Source of the DNA: Ligula intestinalis
Taxonomy: Eukaryota; Platyhelminthes; Cestoda; Diphyllobothriidea; Diphyllobothriidae
DNA: 64,000 nt
Assembly (NCBI GenBank): GCA_036362985.1
Contig: JAYGXS010000004.1
Coordinates: forward strand, 36,703,654 to 36,767,653
Direction of reading: 5' to 3'
Made by a program: the position numbers and the translations under genes. Positions within the stretch are counted from its first letter, which is position 1, and the number at the start of each line of letters is the position of its first letter. The notes beneath the pieces were generated by a model. The model did no database searches. It saw only the letters and a list, made by a program, of their open reading frames with translations, and was not told where the DNA came from. Positions 54,440 through 64,000 of this stretch are shown in pieces.

Positions 54440-57400
54440 TCAGTAGAGCCCAGAGTCCTGTAGTATTGAGTAGGCGACACCACCTCTAAGCAGAGAGTGA
54501 GCTGAGACGTGAAAAGGATCCGCATCGGTGCTGGAGGGCGGAAAGATGCCAGCACAGCGTGTGTAGGATGAAAGGTTGAAGGCAGCCGGTGCTGTTGTTA
54601 CGACTGAAGTAGCGACGCTTGTGGGAGGAAGGAAGGCGGCTGAGATGCCTGAGTTGGCGTCTCGGAAGCTCGGCGAGGGCGTCACTCCACCCCATGGCCG
54701 GAAGGAGCGTGAAGATTCCGACTCCGAGGATTCGTAGTCACTCAGTTGGCTGCTATTATCGTCCGGCCAACAGCCGGCATGAACATCGCAGTCGGTGGCG
54801 GTGACGGCATTGCCGTTAGAGAGGGCTCCCTTGTGGTTTTGGTTTTCGTAGTCCTGCAGGTGTCGTGGTTGGGTGGTGGAAGCAGATTCACGACACAATG
54901 AACCGGTGGAATTGTAAGTGGCAACACCAGCACCGGTAGAGACCGGTAGCCTGCTTTCCGACAATCGTCCGCTGCACGATCGTTGGCGAGGCTTTTTACC
55001 ATGCAGGTCGGGTGAAGGACAGGGCAGATAAAAGAGAATGCCCGCACCATCGGATTCTCCCGCGGTGGAACACTGTTCAGCACGCGCAGTCGCGGAACGA
55101 GGAAGGAGACGGAAGTGACGCGCCAGTTCGACAGTTAATTTCTGTTGCCGGCAGAGGACCTCGGTGGAGCAGATGAGGTCGCCAATGGTCAGGAGGTCAA
55201 AGTAATACTTGGCGTACACGGAGGGCGGAACGCTGGTGTTGAACTGTATCAGGCTAAGTGTGTGGCGCTCGAGTTCATTCCTGAGAGAGAAAAAAGAGGA
55301 GAATAAAATCCAAAAGTAAGCATTAAATGTTGCCGAAATTCTGTTGACGTAAAGGGAACACCAACAGGCAACAGAATTACGCAACTGGGGGATTCTATTG
55401 GGCACCAGGGAGGGCTGAGGAGAAAAAAGAAAACAACCAACGAGAACTAGGGACTGCGAGTTTTTCAGTTGTTATAAGGCGGTGGTCTGAAAGAGTCAAA
55501 CATGGTCAACGACGCACATCTAGCCGCGGAGATACGCCAGCTTTTAGAACTTCACGTGCTAGCGTAGTCTGGGAGACGGGCTGAGCAAATTAAACGGTGC
55601 TCACTACGAAAATACTGACGAAGTTTTATCAGAAAGAATCAACTGTGGCCGAAGAACGAGACTGGAAACACTATAGGCAACAGTAAAATTCAGGACGGTG
55701 TAGTGAGGTGTAAGGCTTGGTTCATAGAAGCACCACAAACGGAGTGCCAAGGGTATCTATCGAAAGAACTAAATACTCAATAGAGGGATTTCGGCGCGGA
55801 GAAAGTGTCGCACTCCCAAACATCTCTATAGTCCATGTCCAAGCCTAAAAGACCTCGGCAACTAAATGAACAGAAGCAACCACCTATTCATCGCTCGTTA
55901 CTTCACTGGCCACACAGTCCTATGGCGACAGGAAACAAGAAGATTCAACGTTCGATAGCAAGCCAATCCAATCGGAAGCTTGTGACCGGAGCAGCCGGAT
56001 TTTTTTCCTGGTGGACAGAAAATGCCGCCTGTGCTCGCAAATTCGCCCAGTGTGCCGACCATAGTTATGCCTGTGTTCAAAAGCCCAGTTCAACAATTGT
56101 TCACGGGATGTCTTGGTAGAGAAAAGATGGTCCCTTGCGGAACCTACATTACATGCCTAAAACCACCATCCCTCCGTCTGGTGCACAGGTTTAAGGTCCC
56201 AGGATTTTTTTCAGAAGGGTGAGTGCCGATTGGTTGGGGAACCAATTCGCCACGTCGCAGCAATACTGGTTAGAGCTTGTGACCTTTTCGCAAGAAACCA
56301 ATTTTTCATATCGTTGCCCATCCATGCCTGACGGCATTGCGTGGTCTGCGACTGCTGATTTGTCAGATTCGAGCTGTTGTTTATTTAGCAGTCAGCGCTC
56401 GTTGAATGCTTATCGGTTATGGCCTCGGGCGATGAATAACGGACAAGTCTTCCGGAGACAATTAGTTGCCAAATAAACAGATCCTAAATTCTATAAAAAA
56501 TACACAGTCGACCAGAAATGGAGTTTCATCTTTCTCCAGCTTATATGATGCCGTGTGACCCTCAATTTCAAAAAAGAAATGCAATACTGAGATTAGGCGA
56601 CAACAGGTCGTTTCGAGTGGGCGGCCCTAATGGCAATGTTCCAGAACCAAAGGTTAAAGTGGTTCCAGTGGAATCAAAGGTTCCACTTGGTCCCACTGTG
56701 CCGTGATTGCGAATATGGGCGGTATTCCGTGCACTGGCCCGGATAGTCTACAAGCTGTCATCGAAATCGATGGTCGAACACCCACACACAAGCTCCCACG
56801 TCCACCTGAGAAAAACCTTACGCGCACGCACGCCTCCTGCATTTGCTACATCCCCCCTCTCGGACAGCAAGTAAAGCACTACGTCTAACCATTTGGCTTA
56901 ACCGAGTCTGCTCTGACTGCATTTGATGCACGTAGTCGCCCCCTAACCCTCTACACCCAGACCCCCTCCTATTTGAACGCGTGCGCCCTGAACACGGGTT
57001 TTTCGCCCCAGGCATACGCCGGCCAAGTTTGCCAGAGCAAGGCATCGATCCAGGCGCCGCATTTGGAGAGGAGGGAGGTAGCAAGTGCAGGAGGCGTGCG
57101 TGCGCGTAGGGTTTTTCTTAGGTGGACGTGGGAGCTTGTGTGTGGGCGTTCGACCATCGAGTTCGATGACAGCTTGTAGACTACCCGGGCCAGTGCACGG
57201 AATACCGCCCATATACGCAATCACGGCGCAGTGGGACCTTTGGTTCCACTGGAACCACTTTAACCTTTGGTTCCGGAACATTGCCATTAGGGGGCGTCCG
57301 GTTGAACTGTACAAATGTCGACATTCCGCCGTTCTGGTTGGATTCCTTTTGCCCTAAATATCTACCGGTGGGAGTTAATGGAGCTAGATAGTGTGCCGGC

Positions 57401-58478
57401 AAAAATAATTACTGCAGTGAAGAAAGGCCACTTCTGACAATTAGATAATGGGCCAGGCATTCATGTTTTCGTACATTCGGATTTTACACAATGTCATGAA
57501 CGCAGGCAGTGAAAGGGTGGAGAGACAACTGGGAACCCGGCTCGACGCAGTCTACTAGGACATGCAGGTGGCTGTTGGACCGGCGGTATTTAGTCTTAAC
57601 CACTGAGAAGAAGAGCGGACCCACCTATTGTCTATCATAATTCGTCCACGACACCATTTATAAGGCTATATTGGGGCACGATCAAGGCCGTAATAAGCAC
57701 AGCATTCTGTTTCGATTTTAAATAGATGGGAAAATACGAAACGACAGAAAACAGCGTTCCGCGTTATCTCCCTTTGGACAAACACAGTATGCGTTAATAC
57801 CAAGGAAAACAGTGTGACGCGGTGCAGGTTGGTTCGGAGGTATGGAGTCTGATGGTCTACTCGGTGGACGACAGTGGGCAAAATCCTACACAGTGTGACT
57901 CAGCCTTCAATTTGCAGACACCGTGGCGCCAACCAATATGTTTGTTTCCAATGCCTGATAGCAAGTGGACAAAGTTCGGGTGCACGCACGCATGCATGCA
58001 TCTCGCACGGGAACTAAAAACACCCATGGCTGGCACTCGAATCGGCGCCATCTAAGCTACGTGTACGATCACTTGCTGTAAACTGCCCTTTCTAACTCTG
58101 CCTTCTTGACTTTTGATATGGAAGACCATGCATTTCGACTATTCCACCAAGACGAGTAGTGACTCTGGCTTGATCCGAAAACGCAACCTTATGAACATAT
58201 TTAGACAGGTTCGGTCGTTGCAAGTGGCAAGGGTTCGGAAACGCTTCAATCAGCATGTGCGTATGGAGGCGAAGGAAAAGGCCAAGTGAGTTGGAAAGTA
58301 AAGCGACTTACAGATCCTCAACATGAACATCTTTCAGGAGCTGACAGTAGTCGGCATTCCAGACGGCTTGGTCATCAAGAACTTTGCAGGCGAGAAGGAT
58401 GCACGAGAGGAGTTGCCTTCGCCAAGACCAGTTAACGATATGCAAATCCAGGCCGCTGATGAGTCGCTCAAGATATAC
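54440..58478 (-). CDS. Cyclin-Y-like gene, two 3' exons
   Basis: Exon 58478-58312 reads VYLERLISGLDLHIVNWSWR, LLSCILLACKVLDDQAVWN and ADYCQLLKDVHVEDL. Exon 55280-54440 continues NELERHTLSLIQFNTSVPPS and VYAKYYFDLLTI. The phase-2 join (CT plus G) is exact, and the two segments match the cyclin box of Cyclin Y, a membrane-linked activator of CDK14/16-type kinases. The intron is 3031 bp with a GTAAGT donor and ctcag acceptor. After the cyclin box the last exon adds about 245 residues, low-complexity and Ser-rich (LSDYESSESESSRSF), far longer than in vertebrate Cyclin Y. The upstream exons (myristoylated N-terminus, first part of the box) are not seen to the right and are likely beyond 64000. Confidence 0.85.
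55281..58311 (-). other. Cyclin-Y-like intron carrying a long-TIR element
   Basis: 3031-bp intron. Contains the inverted-repeat element at 56620-57297. Remaining sequence has no recognised domain. Confidence 0.75.
56620..57297. mobile_element. Long-TIR (foldback-type) element, ~680 bp
   Basis: Arms of about 245 bp (56620-56866 and 57068-57297) are inverted copies. Shared blocks are CCCTAATGGCAATGTTCC, GGTTAAAGTGGTTCCAGTGG, GGTATTCCGTGCACTGGCCC, AGCTCCCACGTCCACCT and ACGCACGCCTCCTGCA. The loop (~200 bp) has no ORF of note. Because of the symmetry, similar open frames appear on both strands; none looks like a real protein. Confidence 0.8.
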
Positions 58479-61400
58479 CTGCACGAAACAAAGTAAAACA
58501 GACAAGGCGTAGTTTTTTGCTAATGTACGGACAAAATGAATGTCTGTCAGGAAGGGTCAAGCAACGATAACACAGATAACACGATAACAGCATGGCACTG
58601 TCAAGGGCCGTCCCTCAGTGCTATTTGGCGTAGAGGGCTGACAATCGATCTCACTACGGACAACTGCGAATTCGCGTTCAGAGTATTAAGTTAGGCGATT
58701 ATACCTCACCGATTGTAAATCAGTAATAAATAGCGAAGGTGATTCAAACGGAGTAAGAATTTAATCATGGGTAGGTGAACGAGAGGTTCCTAATCTTCTA
58801 GTTCGAGAGTCATACTTTGCATGAACACTACTAACATAATTACTCGATCGCCGCGTTTCATTTTCCAGAAGGATTGGATTTGGGCAAGCATAGCTTGTGA
58901 CGGTAGATGGCCACGGAAAATGCATGAGATGCAACCTAATTAGCCTAGAACGCTCAGATTGACGGGTTTTTGCGACCGACCGCATGTGAATTACTGAGGA
59001 CAATAAGCTAAGAGGCAAACCGGCACATTGGAAGTGGTCAGGCAAGCTTTCGTGCACACCAAATACACAGGTAACCGGAGAGTGCGCGAAATAAAGCTAG
59101 AGAGGCGAACTCTCCTGTGGTAAATTCCTCCACCAGATACTTCGAGGATGTTAAGGATCGTAGAGACTGATAGAATTCACCTAAACCCCCTACTTCAACC
59201 AGTTGGTTTGACAATCACTGCACAACACGCACATGAACATCTACGGAAAAATTAAGTAACCGATTCAACCCGATGACTAAAGTGCTAATGATCAGTGCCA
59301 CAAGTCGGACACCGCGAATTTAATTTATGAGCCTAAGTTGGTGCATGAAATTCGTCTGTCAGATTTAGCCTGTAAATTGTACAAGAGACTTTTTAGGTGA
59401 CATTTGGAATTTACTTACATTCAGGATATCGCTCGAGTTAACAGCTACCACACATACGTTACTGCATGAGCGGGTACTTTTATACGCAAGGAAAGTTTAC
59501 AAAAATCGAATTTTCGAGCAAAATAGATCAGACGTTAACAGAAGAGCTGTTTTCAAGGGAGTCGGGATCCCGTGTTCTTAAAAAATGCCAAGTTCCAGAT
59601 CTGCAATTTTTTACCCTAAAATACAGTAATACCAGCTATTATTCTTTCGTGATAGCACCAATAAGTTCTAAAAGTGAAAGAACATTCTATAGATCATTGC
59701 GAAATGACCGACTACGATTCTGCCATTCCAATTTTTGGGTAGGTGAAATTAGAGTTTTGTGCGAGTTATTTCGATCCAATAGGTCAATCAAAAACAGAAC
59801 ATGCACTGCATGAATCGTTTAAGAAGTATTGTAATTGCCTACCGGCACAATCTGTAGCGCGCCTATAAATATAGGGTATAGGATTAGGTAACGTCGACAA
59901 TAATGCGCTAACGTATCGAAATCAGTTAGGTTAGGTATGACCGCTATAAAAACGTCTTATTTTATCTACGATTGTTGGAGAGAGATGGACAGTACAGACA
60001 CTAAACTGTGAAGGGCCACAACAGAACATTTTTTGAAGAGGAAGGGAACCACTTTTTACAGAATAACAAGGGTAGTCAAAACAGGTATCACGTTTACAGT
60101 AGATTACATGTCTGATGAAAGGTTGGGGATTGGAGGATTAAAGCACACTTGAGGTTGATTTAGTTCATTGGGTTGACTTGAGGCGCAAAATGTTGTTTAA
60201 TAGAATTTAATTCCGTTCAGATCAGAATACAGGGAGAAAATAGATGCGAAAATGGGAGAAATCCAGCGTTTGTTGATATCCGAGGAATTTCCTACGCTAT
60301 TAAACGCTGCGGAAAAGAAATTCTTGTGTGTGCATGTTGCACTATAAAAGAATATTCATACAGAGCAGAAACTTTTTAATTATATCTTCACGAAACGGAA
60401 AATTTTGTTTCGCGTTCATGAAATTGAGGTTAATGTAATTATGAGATAGCGCATTGATTTTGGGAAAAGAGCGAAATAAGTTTAAAATTATATTTTACAA
60501 ATCTGCCAAGTTTTTTACCATAAAATTGAGTAATAAACTTTGAAGGTTGTTCTTTGCTATACTTCATATTACATTTATATTTGAGGGGTTACAGGCAAGG
60601 AATGCGTTTGAGAGCTTTATTAGTATATCGCAACCAAATTAATTGTACAATCGATATGAAGTTGGCGACAGTTAACAAAACAAACATTTGACAGAGTTGT
60701 CAGTGGACATTGCGAAACAGTTTTTTCAAAAATTGCCGTTGACATAATTGCCGCTCTGCTTTGCATTTGTTATTGTAGAACCGAGTCTAGAAGTAACCAA
60801 ATATGCTGAAAACTGCTCCGTTTTAGATGAAACATTTAGCTCTTTCATTTATAACAAAAGATATATCCCTAATTGTTAAGGAAATCAATCAACTAGCTAA
60901 AATTTCCCATTCTGATCTTGACTTAATCATCAAAAAAATTAAAGTACGCAGACATCAGACGCCAAAATATAAGTAAAGCTTTTTTCAAGAGTTAACTTTT
61001 TGTAGAATTTATCTAAATCAATCTAAAACATATTCATTCGCGACCTTTGTAGTGGACGTTCATTTTTCTCGGCAATGAGTTCACATGATTGGGTGTTTCT
61101 GAAACTAAGACACACAAAGAGAGCTGCATAAGAAAAAAATGGTCAAAAGCTGGTTATTTACGTAAAAACTTTTAAGATATATCTTATTTTGAAGGTTTTG
61201 GTAAGCACATAAAATAGAATCCTTATTCATGGTAAATTGACTGAAGCCAGTGATAATTAGAATTTCAAGGAAGATCTGGATCTCTTCGTAATCGAAATCC
61301 CAAAATAATTACAAAAATATTTGGCGGAAGGCACTTACTCCTAGTGTAAAAATGGTACGTTTATAATCGCAGATAACAACTAAATTTAAATTTATTATTC

Positions 61401-61609
61401 ACTGACCGGCATGTCCGCACGTGAGCTTACGAAATATCTTACTCCTGTGATCTCCCAATGGGCCAGGTCAAACGTAATTGTGGTTGCTTAAGTCCAACGC
61501 AACTCAGGCAATGCATAAACGAAAGAAAAAACTGGAAAGGCTCGTGAAAAAGTATTGGAATATATACTCGAAATTTGGGCTGCCCGGCAACATTCATAGA
61601 TTGCATTCC
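58479..61609. other. No gene recognised (may be Cyclin-Y intron)
   Basis: If the missing 5' exons of the Cyclin-Y-like gene lie beyond the window, this is its intron. A 115-codon plus-strand frame (59466-59813) has no recognisable motif. Confidence 0.4.
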
Positions 61610-61975
61610 ACGTAATATGGAAGCACATATATACAAATGATTACAAAAATGATTATTTTCCAACGTAATTTTACTTTTCCTGCTATATTCATTCGCGGGT
61701 TTTGTATAAACAAGCATCCTCTACAAGTAGAACTTAAGTTAACCTAGTACGCCCGATTTTCACTTTTTCGGAATTTTCCACTTTGCTTGTATTTCTATTA
61801 AACATTATATTCCTTCATAAATTACAACATGCGCTATTGTGAAGAACGACCATTAGTTTATTGTTGTAAGACTTTTGGGGCCGCAGCTTCGGTTGCGTTT
61901 GAGTATCAGGGAGTTACTTGTAAAATCCTTGGATTTCATGAGTTAGTGAACTTACTGTAGGTTAGGCTAGAAACA
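61610..61975 (+). repeat. Dispersed ~370-bp repeat, copy 2
   Basis: Direct match to 22955-23325, including GATTATTTTCCAACGTAATT, CACTTTTTCGGAATTTTCCA and GTAAGACTTTTGGGGCCG. Confidence 0.7.
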
Positions 61976-64000
61976 CACCTATACTGCCATCTGCGAAGGC
62001 AACCACATACTAGAATGCGTTACACTGTTAAAAGGTCACAATAACTATTTTAATTTGATATTTCTGATAAATATAGGATATGAAGACACCACGACCGACC
62101 ACGGACACTAAAAACAGTAATCTTTGAGGGCGTTTTGAGATTTAACGGTCTCCATCATCGCTGGAAAAGAAATGGAGACCTCACAGAAATAAGTCCCTAT
62201 GCTATGGACAGAAACTTGTTGTCAACAATTAGTTCTACTAAAATATCTTCCAGCATAATCTGTACCGTGTCGTCGATGTCGCAATGAGTGAAACCACAGA
62301 ACGAATTTGGTTCACCACTATACAATTATTTCCACAACTTTCCTTCACTGCCTATCCTAACTCTCCACTCGTAAAACTCCTATTATCACCAGTTCCGTAA
62401 GACAGAATGTTGAGGCTATGAGGTCCACTACTTAAACTACTCTTGTCAAATATTTCAGCAAGGATCATCCATCCCCGTTCTACTCCCATAAATATTGGTA
62501 TGGCAGGCCGGAAGCCTTGCGGGCAAAGAGGCCACTTGTAATGCACTAAATTGCAGAAACTTAGTTTTCCTTCAACGATTATTGTCTTTCAATAATTTAA
62601 CAACAAATCCCGCCCATTTTTCGTGTATAGTTTGGCTGATGTGCTGGGGATGAGAGTTTCCCGTTATTTCAGGTCTTGTTTTTGCGAATTTTCGGATGTC
62701 TTGACAGTTTGACCGTTGCGTAGAACATGTGCCCACCCCACAGCTTGGTGGACGTGAATTAGTGGGGTAGGCTTGCGCGCAGTAACTGCCCCACACACTC
62801 TCTCTTCCCTCCACCCATTTGTGCCTAGCGGCAATGCAGAATCTGGACGATCGCAGTGGCTAAAAAACCTGTCTACACATAATGAAACACAAAACCTGGT
62901 CCCCGAACAATATGACAAAAATAGGGGCGGATTGTAAGTCACCTGAATGGCAGCGCTAAAAAGGCTACACACTGAAGAAAGACCCATTGAGCCCAAGTTT
63001 TCGTTCTAAGGTGGCCGAAATAGCATTTTGGTGGCAGCCCTTCAAATCATGGCGGTTAATGCGTCGTAATACTTTTAAAGCACGTCAGACTATTTGTTAT
63101 CTTCGCCTGAGCAATTTTGGAATCCTCCACATCCATCTCCAATGAAATTCTGTCTGACCTACATACGACTTTACTCTCTTCCAAAAGTTGTCCCTCTCTA
63201 CTGACCCCTTCTCCCCCCTACACTGAATCCCTTCCCCCAAGGATGCTGGCCGCCTTTCCCTTTTGTTCAAGGCTCTCTGTCTCAACGTCAAGCGACTGTA
63301 CACAGGCAGCTGTCTGCGCCTGACTAACCTGAAGCCTCTTTCACTCGCATACACACGCGTGTCCAAAACATTCGCGGCGGCAAAAATGCCATTTGAACAC
63401 GTCATCCCCTAGCCAATGATACTGTCCGCCACCACACTTGTTCCAGGACAACTGTCTCGATATGCAGCTATTGCGCCTGGTTGACCTGAACACCCTTGAC
63501 CCAGTTCCTCTCGCGCGCAAGATAGCTGCAGCTGCGCTAGAGGCCCCTTGAACAAACAATCCCCCCGCTTTGACGGCGTAGTGTAGACCTCAGTACGCGA
63601 CACCCCTCTCGGACAATGTTTAACACCAATTGGGCGCCATATAAACTGGGTTCAAGTCACATAAAACTAGCGGTCGTCCTCTCTTCCTCCAAACACGCCC
63701 TCCCAGGCCTGACTTCACCCTGCACATGTGTTGCGTTACTGGATGTGTCGTTCTTTTGTCTAAAGTCAGGTGATATTTGTCTGACTCCCTTGTTCTTAAT
63801 TACGTGTATCCATTGTTACGGATATTACCTCGTTTATTCTTCACTATTTGTTTAAGAGTACCGTACTACATTGATTGTTATTAGTTGGATTTGACGTACA
63901 CGTTACTACTGCAGACAGAGTCAAATGGATGCAAGATACTCGAAATACTATTTATGACGAAGAAATGCGCTGATCCGACCTCTCTCTCTAAACCGGTCAG
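61976..64000. other. No gene recognised
   Basis: Several modest frames occur, none with a motif I can name. Weakly similar stretches near 63300-63345 and 63455-63500 (GCAGCT..TGCGCCTG.(C/T)T.ACCTGAA) hint at a decayed tandem duplication. Confidence 0.3.

Noticed and set aside
56654..57314. Several overlapping 60-120-codon frames on both strands
   Set aside because: They mirror each other because of the inverted arms of the foldback element and have no protein features.
59466..59813. 115-codon plus-strand frame
   Set aside because: No recognisable domain and no neighbouring exon signals; treated as chance.
1..64000. CRISPR arrays, operons or bacterial-type genes
   Set aside because: Spliceosomal introns, LINEs and LTR elements show eukaryotic DNA, and no regular spacer-repeat array is present.

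Overview
The window is nuclear DNA from an invertebrate animal, most likely a parasitic flatworm (Platyhelminthes). I infer this from three things. Host genes have very short 5' introns (34-45 bp) followed by long 3' introns. There is a heavy load of Ty3/Gypsy, RTE-like, CR1-like and Penelope-like retroelements. The proteins resemble animal orthologues but are divergent. I cannot separate a large-genome tapeworm from a trematode by eye.

Three host loci can be supported. (1) A complete nine-exon gene for 26S proteasome subunit RPN1/PSMD2 lies on the minus strand (12434 down to 4465). All exon phases agree and the predicted protein is about 998 residues. (2) A small plus-strand two-exon gene resembles SAYSD1 (49829-50362). 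(3) The 3' part of a Cyclin-Y-like gene lies on the minus strand (58478 down to 54440); its 5' exons are probably beyond the right edge.

Nearly everything else recognisable is mobile DNA. From left to right: a broken RTE-like LINE (1-2998, minus); a Penelope-like fragment with a GIY-YIG endonuclease (3050-3996, plus); a pogo-like TIR element in a PSMD2 intron (6942-7510); a G-rich TIR element (12818-13405); a two-gene DNA transposon with a transposase and a DUF4806-like protein (14874-17742); small TIR and hAT-like remnants; a tRNA-Ser-derived SINE (23866-24076); and a CR1-like LINE (25487-28760, minus).

The centre is a nested stack. Gypsy element A (28965-39513, TSD AGTT) carries Gypsy element B (33750-39206, TSD GCTG) inside its 3' LTR. 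B in turn carries a solo LTR, C (38368-38885, TSD GTGG), inside its own 3' LTR. Next come a foldback element with telomere-like arrays (39990-40844), a third Gypsy element E with matching 432-bp LTRs (41324-46366), and a second copy of the C-type solo LTR, D (47008-49181, TSD GCGT). D is split by a truncated copy of the transposase element. A long-TIR element (56620-57297) sits in a Cyclin-Y intron.

The two most interesting signals are these. First, in Gypsy elements A and E the reading frame that runs into gag begins with an ATG inside the LTR, exactly 156 nt (52 codons) before the LTR end in both, although the two LTR sequences differ. Frames open to the LTR end are also seen in B and in solo LTRs C and D. 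Second, two copies of one DNA-transposon family together show a transposase followed by a DUF4806-like second gene, both interrupted by 32-44 bp spliceosomal-type introns.
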